Shown here: positions 55,701 through 63,903 of the stretch, in pieces | Numbering within the stretch: the stretch's first letter is position 1 | How the letters are laid out: the number at the start of each line of letters is the position of its first letter | NCBI GenBank assembly: GCA_005503055.1 | Contig: SCOX01000012.1 | Location: forward strand, 1 to 64,000 | From: Lysobacteraceae bacterium P | GTDB taxonomy: Bacteria; Pseudomonadota; Gammaproteobacteria; Xanthomonadales; Xanthomonadaceae | Length of the DNA: 64,000 nt | Direction: 5' to 3' | Position numbers and translations under genes: made by a program | Notes under the pieces: model-generated | Told to the model about the DNA's origin: nothing | Database searches by the model: none | The model's input: only the letters and a program-made list of their open reading frames with translations

Positions 55701-56762
55701 GCCGTCGCGGCGACGGATTTCGACGAGTCGGCGCTGGAGCCGCACCTGCGCATGAACCTGCGCCTGTTCGATCGCGACGGCAAGACCGTGCTGGCCGAGT
55801 CGCGCGACCTCGACGAACTGCGCACGCGCTTCGGCGAGCGGGCGGCGGCGGCGTTCGCGGCCAAGGCGGCGGATGGGTTGGCGCAGCGCGGGCTGACGAC
55901 GTTCCCGGAGAACCCGATTCCCGCATCCGTGCCGGGGGCGGGTGGCGTGCCCGCGTATCCGGCGCTGCATGACGACGGCGACAGTGTTTCGCTACGTGTG
56001 CATGCCGAACGCAATATCGCCCGGCGTGAGCATCCGCGCGGCGTGCGCCGACTGCTGGCGATCGCGCTGGCGGACAAGCTCAAGCAGGCGCGCAAGCAAT
56101 TGCCGGTGACGCCGAAGATGGGCCTGCTGTATGCGTCGATCGAAGCCGCGGCGCCGCGCACGGAAGGACTGAAGGAAGGTGACCGCCTGCGCGCGGACCT
56201 CGTCGACGGCGCGTTCGCTTCGCTCACCGCCGATGACGACCTGGGTGACATTCGCGACGCCGCGACGTTCGCCACGCGGCGCGATGCCATCGCCAAGGCG
56301 TTGTTCGGCGATGCGATGGAACGGCTCAGGCAGGCCGAAGCCATCCTGGCCGCCGTCGCCGATGCGCGCGCCAAGCTCGAATCGCCCTTGATGGGATGGG
56401 CCAGCGGCAATCTCGATGACATGCGCGCGCACCTGTCGACGTTGACGCCACCGGGCTTCCTGCGCAGCGTGCCCGCGCTGGCCCTGCGCGAGTATCCGCG
56501 CTACCTGAAGGCGCTCGCGCTGCGCGGCGAGCGCGCGCTGCGCGATCCCGTACGGGATCAGGCGCGCATGCTCGAACTCAAACCGTTCGTCGATGCACTG
56601 GCCTTTGCAGTGGATACGGGCGAGGCCGACACGCCCGAATGGCAGGCATTGCGCTGGGATCTGGAAGAATTGCGCGTGTCGTTGTTCGCGCAGGAACTGG
56701 GCACGCGCGGCGGCGTGTCGCCGAAGAAACTGGCGCAGCGGCTGTCGCAGCTGCGCCGCTGA
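52734..56762 (+). CDS. hrpA: ATP-dependent RNA helicase HrpA
   Basis: HrpA is a large DEAH-box RNA helicase, linked to rescue of stalled or collided ribosomes and mRNA processing. The 1342-residue protein has Walker A AGETGSGKTTQLPK (106-113), TQPRRIAARAVARRVAEE, DEAH at 203-206 (LIDEAHERSLNIDF), SATIDTERFAAHFDG, TNVAETSLTVPRIRYVVDPG and QRKGRCGRISEGTCYRLYS. The OB-fold and the long C-terminal HrpA domain follow. A 25-residue insert rich in Thr, Arg and Gly lies near residue 270. Starts at 52725 (GTG), 52734 and 52743 (ATG) are all possible. Confidence 0.94.
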   Translation: MKSMDPAESSQADVSNALRQARRAIDGALSRDRGRLQGLWSRWNAKPADARMRDAFAHALAASVAQREARTASLPHAPVDPNLPIAAKADEIVELIRAHPVVVIAGETGSGKTTQLPKLCLAAGRGAAGMIGCTQPRRIAARAVARRVAEELQTQVGGAVGYQVRFTENVGEQTAVKFMTDGILLAEIQSDRWLSRYDTILIDEAHERSLNIDFLLGYLKQLLQRRRDLKIIVTSATIDTERFAAHFDGAPVVNVEGRSYPVSVRYRPLEGGSDDTATTRSGTARSEDRGGERTINDGIVAACDEITREDPRGDVLIFLPGEREIRDAHLALERRKYRETEVLPLYARLSVRDQDRVFNPGPKRRIVLATNVAETSLTVPRIRYVVDPGVARVKRYSPRGKLDRLHIEPVSQASADQRKGRCGRISEGTCYRLYSQADFESRPRYTDPEIRRAALAGVILRMLSLGLGRIEEFPFLEPPDPRAIADGWQQLAELDAVDEQRHLTPTGKLMSRMPVDVKLARMLVAANQDGVLREMLAIASFLGIQDPRERPADQRAAADNAHAQFADPKSEFVGILKLWDAYNTAHEDLTQSKLRTWCEKHFLGFLRMREWRELHRQLKLMAEELGWASGPQAAPAGDGVQLPQEMSSQHFATLHKALLAGLPTQIGTRGQPQGKPGGGQYDGPRGRKFQLFPGSPLAKKPPPWVLSATLLDTERVWALTNAAIEPDWVIAQLPHLLSRRQHDPRWSRSQGRVVGSEQISLFGLVLAPKRPVHYGALFPEESRAIFSRDALVTGEINSRSQFLPRNLATLAKAREEEAKQRRSGLVVDEEWMAQWYLDRLPPHVHNAQALDAWYGKLSPPEKAALEWSLADLMIGDETDAMRFPPYLALGNARLAVKYRFEPGAGDDGMTIAVPLHLLNALDPVRLTWLAPGFVLDKAAALIKSLSKTIRRNFVPAPDFARAFHEAHAQPGADSITGELARFLHRLGGVAVAATDFDESALEPHLRMNLRLFDRDGKTVLAESRDLDELRTRFGERAAAAFAAKAADGLAQRGLTTFPENPIPASVPGAGGVPAYPALHDDGDSVSLRVHAERNIARREHPRGVRRLLAIALADKLKQARKQLPVTPKMGLLYASIEAAAPRTEGLKEGDRLRADLVDGAFASLTADDDLGDIRDAATFATRRDAIAKALFGDAMERLRQAEAILAAVADARAKLESPLMGWASGNLDDMRAHLSTLTPPGFLRSVPALALREYPRYLKALALRGERALRDPVRDQARMLELKPFVDALAFAVDTGEADTPEWQALRWDLEELRVSLFAQELGTRGGVSPKKLAQRLSQLRR

Positions 56763-56768
56763 CGCGCG

Positions 56769-57275
56769 TCAGTCGACGCGCTGGACCTTGATCGGCGGCG
56801 TGCCGTCGTCGATGCGCAGGTACCAAGCGCCGAGGAATCCGGGCGCGATGGTCACCTTGAGGTTCTCCACGGGGCGCGGGAAATTCACGCCCGAGTCCAG
56901 CACGCGCCAGCGCTGGCCGTTGTCGAGCAGCAGCGTCTGCCCCTGCGCCCAGCCGCGCGCCGTGCCCGGCACGGTGGCGGTGACCACCTGCGCGGCGGTG
57001 CGCTTCGGAATGCGTCCGGCTTCGTCCTGCGTTCGCTTGGCGTCTGCGGCGCGAAGATCGGCGTCGCGTTCCTCACTGAGCAGGCGATTGAGCAGCGCGA
57101 GCTGTGTGGCCGAGAGCGTGTTCAGTCCGGTTTCGCGCAACTCGTCCGCACTCAGGCGCTGTTCGACCGGAACGTAGGGACGTTCGGCGGCGAACAGGGG
57201 TGTGCACAGCAACAACGCGATCGCGAACAACGGGCTCGCGAAAAACCTGCTAGGGAGCAGAGGGGAACGGCGCAT
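56769..57275 (-). CDS. Exported protein of unknown function, paralogue A
   Basis: The 168-residue protein has a signal peptide (SPLFAIALLLCTPLFAAERP). Its mature part has a helical block, LSADELRETGLNTLSATQLALLNRLL, then a charged stretch (about 68-95), and a C-terminal beta-rich block, LLLDNGQRWRVLDSGVNFPR and GAWYLRIDDGTPPIKVQRVD. All of this is shared with the next gene upstream on the same strand, so the two are paralogues. I do not recognise a named family. The ATG at 57275 has GAGGTG 6 bp upstream. It is convergent with hrpA, whose stop is 6 bp away. Confidence 0.8.
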   Translation of the reverse strand: MRRSPLLPSRFFASPLFAIALLLCTPLFAAERPYVPVEQRLSADELRETGLNTLSATQLALLNRLLSEERDADLRAADAKRTQDEAGRIPKRTAAQVVTATVPGTARGWAQGQTLLLDNGQRWRVLDSGVNFPRPVENLKVTIAPGFLGAWYLRIDDGTPPIKVQRVD

Positions 57276-57322
57276 CGGATCACCTCAAGGAGCGGACGGA
57301 CACGGATGCCTCGCGGCGCGGA

Positions 57323-57826
57323 TCACTTGACGCGCTGCACCTTCGCGCGGCTGTTGTAGCCGTCCACCGACAGGTACCACGCGCCGCCGACGAGGCTGGG
57401 CGTGATGCGCACCTTCGGCTTGTCGAGCTTGGCGCTTAGCGAGGCGTCGTCGATCTGCTGCCAAACCTGGCCGTTGTCGAGCGTGAAGCTGCGGCCCTTT
57501 CCGAAGCCGGTAAAGCCGCCCGTCATGGCCGCGGTCACCGGGTCGCGCGATTCGCGCCCGAACATGCCGCGATCGTCCGAGGACTCCTGTTTCGCGACTT
57601 CGGCCGCCTTGGCGGTCTCCACCTGCAGCGTGCCTTCAAGCCAGGCGTTGAGGTTGGCCAGTTCGGCCGCGGACAGCTTCTCCAGACCGGCAGCCTTGAA
57701 TTGCTCGTAGGACATCTGCTGTTCGATCTTCTGCTGCGCCAGCGCCGTCGTGGCCAAGGGCAGCAGCGCGGCGAGCGCGGCGATTGCGACGAGGCGAGGG
57801 CGGACGGACGGGGCGATGCAGGTCAT
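57323..57826 (-). CDS. Exported protein of unknown function, paralogue B
   Basis: The 167-residue protein has a signal peptide (LVAIAALAALLPLATTALAQQ). The mature protein repeats the plan of paralogue A: MSYEQFKAAGLEKLSAAELANLNAWL, a variable charged middle (about 75-105) with GRESRDPVTAAMTGGF, then FTLDNGQVWQQIDDASLSAK and GAWYLSVDGYNSRAKVQRVK. Shared words are AGLEKLSAAELANLN, LDNGQ, GAWYL and KVQRV. The ATG at 57826 follows GGAGG by 9 nt. It lies 47 bp ahead of paralogue A and diverges from relA by 67 bp. It is probably periplasmic. Confidence 0.8.
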   Translation of the reverse strand: MTCIAPSVRPRLVAIAALAALLPLATTALAQQKIEQQMSYEQFKAAGLEKLSAAELANLNAWLEGTLQVETAKAAEVAKQESSDDRGMFGRESRDPVTAAMTGGFTGFGKGRSFTLDNGQVWQQIDDASLSAKLDKPKVRITPSLVGGAWYLSVDGYNSRAKVQRVK

Positions 57827-57893
57827 GCGCTGTTCCTCCAGGAAGATGCGGGCTAGTGTAGACCGTCCCCGCGCCGCATATCGTTCCACTGCC

Positions 57894-60068
57894 ATGGCAA
57901 CACCGTCTCCCCAGCCGCACGCTGCGTTGGCGCACCCGGTCAGCGCCGGCATCGCCGCGCCGTTGCGCCGGGCGATGCAGCAGATCGCGGCCACGACGGA
58001 CGACGCGGGCGGCGACCCGCCGGAAATCGTCGCCAGCATGCTCGAGGCGTTGTCGCTGCTCGGCGCCGACGGCGACACCGCCGCCGCGGCCATCCTTCAC
58101 GCGCACCCGGCGTGGGAAACCGCGCTGCGTCCGCAGATCGAACGCGAGGCTCCCGGCATCGCACCGCTGCTGGAAGGCCAGCGCGCCGCCGAACAAGTCT
58201 GGGCCCTGCACGCCGAGCGCCACGGCCAGGCCGGCAACGAGGGCCTGCGTCGCCTGCTGCTGGCGATCGTGCGCGATCTGCGCGTCGTACCGATCCTGCT
58301 GGCGCGGCAGCTCGCGCGGATGCGCCATGCCGAACGCCTGCCCGAAGGCGAACGCCGCGAACTGGCCTTGCTCACGCGCGACATCCATGCGCCGCTGGCG
58401 AATCGGTTGGGCATCTGGCAGCTTAAGTGGGAACTGGAGGACCTCGCGTTCCGTTACCTGGAGCCGCAGACCTACCAGCAGATCGCGCGCCTGCTAGACG
58501 AAAAACGCACCGACCGCGAGCGTTACATCGAACAGGTCAAGCGGACGTTGCGCGAAGCGATGGTCGCGCACGGGCTCAAGGCCGAGATCGCGGGGCGGCC
58601 GAAGCACATCTACAGCATCTTCAAGAAGATGCAGCGCAAGAACGTCCCGATCGGCGAGCTGTACGATCTGCGCGCCGTGCGCGTACTGGTCGACAGCCTG
58701 GCGGACTGCTACGCCGCCCTCGGTGCCGTGCATGCGACGTGGACGCCGATTCCCAGCGAGTTCGACGACTACATCGCGCGGCCCAAGCGCAACGACTACC
58801 GCTCGCTGCACACCGCCGTCATCGGGCCGGAAGGCAAGACGCTGGAAGTGCAGATCCGCACGCACGACATGCACCGGCAGGCCGAACTCGGCGTGGCCGC
58901 GCACTGGAAGTACAAGGAAGTCGGCAGCCACAGCGCCGATGCGGCGTTCGACCGCAAGATCGCGTGGATGCGGCGGCTGCTGGAAGTCGGTAGCGAGGCG
59001 GGACGCGAGGACGCATCGCTGGCCGGCGAGTTCGACACCGAGCTGGTCGAGGATCGCATCTACGTGCTCACGCCCAAGGGCGAGGTGATCGACCTGCCCA
59101 CCGGCGCGACGCCGCTGGACTTCGCCTACCACGTGCATACCGAGGTCGGTCATCGCTGCCGCGGCGCGAAGGTGGACGGCCGCATCGTGCCGCTCGACCA
59201 CAAGCTGCGCAGCGGCGATCGCGTCGAGATCATGACGGCCAAGACCGGCGAACCGCGCCGCGACTGGCTGGTCGCGGCGAACGGTTTCCTCGCCAGCGGC
59301 CGTTCGCGCGACAAGGTCCGCGCCTGGTTCCACAAGCTCGATCGCGCGCGCAATGAAACGGCCGGCAAGGAGCTGCTCGACAAGGAGCTGCGTCGCCTCG
59401 GCCTGCTGGGTGCGGACCTCGCGCCCGCCCGGGAGAAGTTCAACCTCGCCAGCGACGGCGAGGTGTACGTGCAGGTCGCGTTGGGCGACATCGGGCCGCA
59501 CCAGGTGGGCCGCGCGCTGCTCGAACACGAGCGTGCCCGCGAGGCCGCGCAGGCCGCTGCGGCCGCGCCCGCGGCGACCACCACCGTCACCACGCCGCCA
59601 CCGCCGCGCCACGTGCCGCGCAGGTCGCACGACTTCACCGTCGAAGGCGTTGGAAACCTGCTGGTGCAACTGGCGCGCTGCTGCCAGCCGCTGCCGGGCG
59701 AGCCGATCGTGGGCTACCTCACGCGTGGCCGGGGGGTGAGCGTGCACCGGCCGGGCTGTGCCTCGTTCGAGCGCCTGGCCGCGTCGCAGCCGCAGCGCGT
59801 GCTGCCGGTGGAATGGGGGCGCGCCGGCAGCGGATATGAGGTGGACGTCGAAGTGCTGGCGCTCGACCGCAAATGGCTGCTCAAGGAAGTCACCAACCTG
59901 ATCGCCCAAGGCAATGCGCACGTGCTCAGCATCCGCAGCGACACCGAACGCAATGGCGCGCGCGTGCGGCTTCGACTGCGCCTTCGCGTGGGCGATTTCG
60001 GCCAGCTGTCCACGCTGTTGGGGAAGCTGTCTGCGCTTCCCGGCGTGGAGCACGCACAACGCCGCTGA
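57894..60068 (+). CDS. relA: (p)ppGpp synthetase RelA
   Basis: RelA makes (p)ppGpp on ribosomes during amino-acid starvation. The 724-residue protein has a degenerate HD region (about 40-150, with AILHAHPAWETALRPQ in place of an HD site). The synthetase domain is intact: HIYSIFKKMQRKN, YDLRAVRVLVDSLADCYAAL, then EFDD at 289-292, the EXDD motif of synthetase-only RelA enzymes, and QIRTHDMHRQAELGVAAHWKYKE. A TGS domain (VLTPKGEVIDLPTGATPLDFAYHVH), a zinc-finger-like ARCCQPLPG and a C-terminal ACT domain follow. It lacks hydrolase activity by sequence, so a separate SpoT is expected elsewhere. Confidence 0.95.
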   Translation: MATPSPQPHAALAHPVSAGIAAPLRRAMQQIAATTDDAGGDPPEIVASMLEALSLLGADGDTAAAAILHAHPAWETALRPQIEREAPGIAPLLEGQRAAEQVWALHAERHGQAGNEGLRRLLLAIVRDLRVVPILLARQLARMRHAERLPEGERRELALLTRDIHAPLANRLGIWQLKWELEDLAFRYLEPQTYQQIARLLDEKRTDRERYIEQVKRTLREAMVAHGLKAEIAGRPKHIYSIFKKMQRKNVPIGELYDLRAVRVLVDSLADCYAALGAVHATWTPIPSEFDDYIARPKRNDYRSLHTAVIGPEGKTLEVQIRTHDMHRQAELGVAAHWKYKEVGSHSADAAFDRKIAWMRRLLEVGSEAGREDASLAGEFDTELVEDRIYVLTPKGEVIDLPTGATPLDFAYHVHTEVGHRCRGAKVDGRIVPLDHKLRSGDRVEIMTAKTGEPRRDWLVAANGFLASGRSRDKVRAWFHKLDRARNETAGKELLDKELRRLGLLGADLAPAREKFNLASDGEVYVQVALGDIGPHQVGRALLEHERAREAAQAAAAAPAATTTVTTPPPPRHVPRRSHDFTVEGVGNLLVQLARCCQPLPGEPIVGYLTRGRGVSVHRPGCASFERLAASQPQRVLPVEWGRAGSGYEVDVEVLALDRKWLLKEVTNLIAQGNAHVLSIRSDTERNGARVRLRLRLRVGDFGQLSTLLGKLSALPGVEHAQRR

Positions 60069-60122
60069 ACGCGCCGTCACGACGCGACGGGGCGATGACC
60101 GTCGGGGCGCTATCCTTGCACG

Positions 60123-61751
60123 GTGAGTTCCAGGACACCCCGTGATCCCAATCCGAATCAGCCTCCCGGCGCACCGTCCGACGGTGCGATGCCGCCGGGT
60201 GGGCGCGTGGAACCGACGCTGGGCCCGTGGGATGACGACGACTTCGACCCGCCTTCGCACCGTCGCGCCGCCCCGGCGGCGGCTCCGCACCGGCCGTGGG
60301 CGTGGGCGGTGGCGATGCTGGCGCTGGCTGCGGTGGGCGCGGGCCTGTTCGTCCTGCGCCAGCCGTTGTCGGACCTGCTCTGGCCGGAAACACGGGCGCA
60401 GCAGTTGCAGGTCGACGCCGCGCGCGCCCTGGCCGAAGGAAGGCTGACCTCGGCCGACGGCCGCGGTGCGCGCGAGCTGTACGCGGCGGCGCTCGCGCGC
60501 GATCCGGATCGCAGCGAGGCCCGTCAGGGCTTGGCGAAGGTCGGGGCGGCGGCGCTGGCCCGTGCCGCGGCGGCGATAGAAATGCGCCGTTACCGCGATG
60601 CGCATGCGCTGCTTGCGCTGGCGCGCGAGATGGCCGTGCCGCGGGCGAAAGTCGAAGCGCTCGAACAGCGCCTGCGCGCCCGCGAGGCGGCGGAGGCGGG
60701 CACCGACACGCTGCTCGCGCAGGCCGCCGCGGCGCGCCTGGCCGGCCAGCTCGATGGCGGCGACCATGCGGCTTTGCCGCTGTACCAACGCGTGCTGGCG
60801 CTGCAGCCCAACCGTACCGAGGCATTGGAAGGGCGCGAGGACACGCTCGCCGACCTGATCCAACTGGCGCGCACCTCACTTGCGCGCGGCGAGCTCGCCG
60901 AGGCCGCATCGCGCATCCGGCGCGTGCAAGCCGCCGATGCCGGCCACGTCGATCTGCCCGACGCGCTCGCACAACTCGCCCGCGCCGGCGAGCAGCGTCG
61001 AAACCAGGGCGATGCGGATCTGCGTCGGGGCGGCCTCGACGGGGCGTTGAATCATTACCTCGCCACACTCGCCGCGATGCCGGAGGACGCCGCCGCCGAA
61101 CGCGGCCTGATCCGCGTGGCCAACGCCTACGCCGAGCGCAGCGAACGCTACGCCGCCGATTTCCGCTTCGACGAGGCCGAGGCCGCGCTGCGCGATGCGC
61201 GCGCCATTTCGTTGCAGGCGCCGGGCATCGCAGCGGCCGAGCAACGCCTCGGCCAGGCGCGGCAGTCGCAGCAACGTTACGGCCAGCGCGAACCGTCGGC
61301 GCAACGCCAGCGGCGCGTCGGCCAGTTGCTCGCCGACGCCACGCAGGCCGAAGCGCGCGGCGACCTGCTCACTCCGCCCGGCGACAGCGCCTACGACAAG
61401 TTGCGCGCGGCGCAGGCGCTGGCGCCGCAGGATCCGCGGGTGCGTGGCGCGATGGCGCGTCTGCTGCCCGCGGCACGTCAGTGTTACGAAGACGAACTGC
61501 GAGGCAACCGTCTGCGGCGTGCGCGCGAATGCCTCGACGCCCGAGCCGCGCTGGAAGGCGACAGCGCGGCCTTGCGCGATGCGCGGCGACGACTGGCGCA
61601 ACGCTGGATCGCGGTCGGCGACGAGCGCCTGGGGGCGGGTGAGATCGGCGCCGCGCAGGCCGCTTTGAGTGCGGCGCGGGAGCTGGATCCGCAGACCAGC
61701 GGGCTGACGGAGTTCGCCGATCGCCTGCGCGCGGCGTCGGCGGCGAACTGA
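60123..61751 (+). CDS. Membrane-anchored helical-repeat protein of unknown function
   Basis: The 542-residue protein has a Pro/Asp-rich N-terminal region (1-55), one membrane helix (about 58-78, WAWAVAMLALAAVGAGLFVL) and a long periplasmic part of TPR-like helical repeats, very rich in Ala and Arg. Repeat-like units include ARELYAAALARDPDRSEARQ, ALPLYQRVLALQPNRTEALE and ALNHYLATLAAMPEDAAAER. It begins with GTG at 60123, 54 bp after relA, and is probably co-transcribed. I do not recognise a family with a known role. Its stop lies 4 bp from the stop of the convergent glycosyltransferase. Confidence 0.75.
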   Translation: MSSRTPRDPNPNQPPGAPSDGAMPPGGRVEPTLGPWDDDDFDPPSHRRAAPAAAPHRPWAWAVAMLALAAVGAGLFVLRQPLSDLLWPETRAQQLQVDAARALAEGRLTSADGRGARELYAAALARDPDRSEARQGLAKVGAAALARAAAAIEMRRYRDAHALLALAREMAVPRAKVEALEQRLRAREAAEAGTDTLLAQAAAARLAGQLDGGDHAALPLYQRVLALQPNRTEALEGREDTLADLIQLARTSLARGELAEAASRIRRVQAADAGHVDLPDALAQLARAGEQRRNQGDADLRRGGLDGALNHYLATLAAMPEDAAAERGLIRVANAYAERSERYAADFRFDEAEAALRDARAISLQAPGIAAAEQRLGQARQSQQRYGQREPSAQRQRRVGQLLADATQAEARGDLLTPPGDSAYDKLRAAQALAPQDPRVRGAMARLLPAARQCYEDELRGNRLRRARECLDARAALEGDSAALRDARRRLAQRWIAVGDERLGAGEIGAAQAALSAARELDPQTSGLTEFADRLRAASAAN

Positions 61752-61755
61752 CGGC

Positions 61756-63903
61756 TTATTCGTCGCGCAGCAGGACGCGGCGCACGACATTGCGTGCAGC
61801 ATCCAGCGAGAAGTGGCGCTCCACGTTGGCGAGGCCGTTTTCGGCCAGGCGTTGCCACAGCGCAGCGTCGGTGTAGAGCCGCACCACTGCGTCGGCGAAC
61901 GCCTGCGGGCTGTCGGCGACGAGTACCTCCTCGCCATCGCGCAGGTGCATGCCCTCGACCGCGCAGCCCGTCGCCACCACCGGCTGGCCATGCGCCATGC
62001 TGAGGTTGACCTTGCCCTTCACGCCCGCGCCGTAACGCAACGGCGCCAGCGAGATGCGCGCGCCGTCCATGTACGGATCGATGTCGGGTACGTGGCCATG
62101 CATCATCACGCCCGGCTGCGAGGCCAGTGCGGAAATCTCCGCAGGCGTGTCGCTGCCGATGCAGTGGAAGCGAACCTCGGGCAGGCGCGCGCGGATCAGC
62201 GGGAACGCCTCGCCCACGAACCATTGCACGGCATCGACGTTCGGCGGATGGCGGAAGCCGCCGACGAACACCAGGTCGTGGCGCTGTTCGAACGGCAGGC
62301 CGCGCCCCTGGACATGATGCAGATTGGACACGATCTCCACCCGGGCGCCCGGCGCATCCTGCGCAAGCAGGGTGCGTTCGACGTCGCTCACGACCAAGGT
62401 GGCGTCGCTGCGCGCGATCATCTCCAGTTCCAGTGCACGGGTGCGTTCGGACGCGCGCTTGAGTGCGTCGTCGCCGGCGAGCTCGGCGCCGCGGCGTTCG
62501 CGCAGGTAATGCAGGTCGACCGTGTCGAACACCAGTCGTGCCTGTGGTGCGAACTGGCGCACCAGCGGCAGCCATTCGCGCAGTACGTAGTGGCGGCACA
62601 CGATGACCGTGTCGAAGCGCGGGCCGTGTTCGCGCAGCCATGCGTGCGGACGTTTGGCGTGTGGGGCGTACCAGACTTCCACGCCCATCGCCTGCAGTGC
62701 CTCGGTATAGGCGCCGTCGTAGGCGCGATTGGCTGGCACGAACACCACGTGCGCGTCTTCCTCGCGCAGCAGACGGATGAGGTTGAACAGGCGCAGCGAA
62801 CCCGAGTCGCGGTCCGGCTGCGGCGTGAGCGCATCGACGATCAGCACCACACGCGAGTACAGACGATCGGTGGTGCGCGGGCTGCGCGTCTCGTGGTCGG
62901 GATGCGAGCCCAGCTGTTGCGCCCAGCGTTCTGCGAAGCGCTGCTCGTTTCGAACCTGGTAGCTCTTGATGCCGCGGCGCGTATCCGTACCGGAGGTGAT
63001 GCCCTCCAGATGCACGACTTTCGACATCGGCTGCGCCAGCGCGCGCAGGCCGCGCGCGTTGACCTTCATGCCCAGGTCCGTGTCTTCGTAGTACGCCGGC
63101 GAATACAACGCGTCGAAACCGCCGATCGATTCGAACAGCGCGCGCGGGATCGCGATGGCCGCCGCCGAGCAGTAGTCCACGCGGCGCAAATAGCTGAATT
63201 CCGGTTCGAATGCCGAGCGCAGCCGACCCAGGTTGGCGGCGCGTCCGTCGTTGCGGACGATGCCGCCGGTTTCCTGCAGCCGTCCATCCGGATACACCAG
63301 TTGCGAGCCGACCAGGCCCACGTCCGGTTCGCTGCCGAACGTGGCCAGCAATGTGTCGAGCCAACCCGGCTGCGGAATGGTGTCGTTGTTGAGGAACACC
63401 AGGAACTCGCCGGTCGCGACCGATGCGCCGTCATTGCACGCGGCGATGAAACCGCCGTTCTGCGCCCGACGGTGATAGCGCAGGCCTTCGACCTGCTTCA
63501 GTGCGGACTCGGTCTGGTCGGATGAACCGTCGTCGGAGACGATGATCTCGATCGCCACCGCCGGCGGATGCGCCGCGATCGCGCGCAGGCACGCCAGCGT
63601 GTGGGCGAACTGGTTGTAGACGGGGATGACGATGCTCGCCACGGGCCGCGCGGCCAGCGGCACGGCGAAGGGCGCGAACGCCTCGGGCTGCGGGAGGTAC
63701 AGCGACAGGCGCTGCTCTGCCGGCACGGTATGGAACTGCTTGAGTACCCGCTCCCACGACGCGCGCACCCCGCGCGTGCGCAGACTGGCGAGCCCTCGGT
63801 GGAACAGGCCGGTTCCCCGGTCGTAGAAGAACCGCAACTCGGTCCAGCTCAGGGCCATCGGATCATCGTCATTGCTGAAGGAACTCCCTAACGCGAACTT
63901 CAC
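61756..63903 (-). CDS. Two-domain glycosyltransferase (GT2 plus GT4-like)
   Basis: The 715-residue protein joins an N-terminal GT2 domain (about 88-330) to a C-terminal GT-B domain (about 370-715). The GT2 part has SIVIPVYNQFAHTLACLRAI, VSDDGSSDQT, a DxD-type LNNDTIPQPGW (about 171) and YYEDTDLGMK. The GT4-like part has VLIVDALTPQPDRDSGSLRL and the donor-site APLRYGAGVKGKVNLSMAHGQ. The start is GTG at 63903 with GGAGG 5 nt upstream; an ATG at 63858 is the alternative. Such fusions build cell-surface polysaccharide. It stands alone here, with the rest of its pathway outside the window. Confidence 0.85.
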   Translation of the reverse strand: MKFALGSSFSNDDDPMALSWTELRFFYDRGTGLFHRGLASLRTRGVRASWERVLKQFHTVPAEQRLSLYLPQPEAFAPFAVPLAARPVASIVIPVYNQFAHTLACLRAIAAHPPAVAIEIIVSDDGSSDQTESALKQVEGLRYHRRAQNGGFIAACNDGASVATGEFLVFLNNDTIPQPGWLDTLLATFGSEPDVGLVGSQLVYPDGRLQETGGIVRNDGRAANLGRLRSAFEPEFSYLRRVDYCSAAAIAIPRALFESIGGFDALYSPAYYEDTDLGMKVNARGLRALAQPMSKVVHLEGITSGTDTRRGIKSYQVRNEQRFAERWAQQLGSHPDHETRSPRTTDRLYSRVVLIVDALTPQPDRDSGSLRLFNLIRLLREEDAHVVFVPANRAYDGAYTEALQAMGVEVWYAPHAKRPHAWLREHGPRFDTVIVCRHYVLREWLPLVRQFAPQARLVFDTVDLHYLRERRGAELAGDDALKRASERTRALELEMIARSDATLVVSDVERTLLAQDAPGARVEIVSNLHHVQGRGLPFEQRHDLVFVGGFRHPPNVDAVQWFVGEAFPLIRARLPEVRFHCIGSDTPAEISALASQPGVMMHGHVPDIDPYMDGARISLAPLRYGAGVKGKVNLSMAHGQPVVATGCAVEGMHLRDGEEVLVADSPQAFADAVVRLYTDAALWQRLAENGLANVERHFSLDAARNVVRRVLLRDE

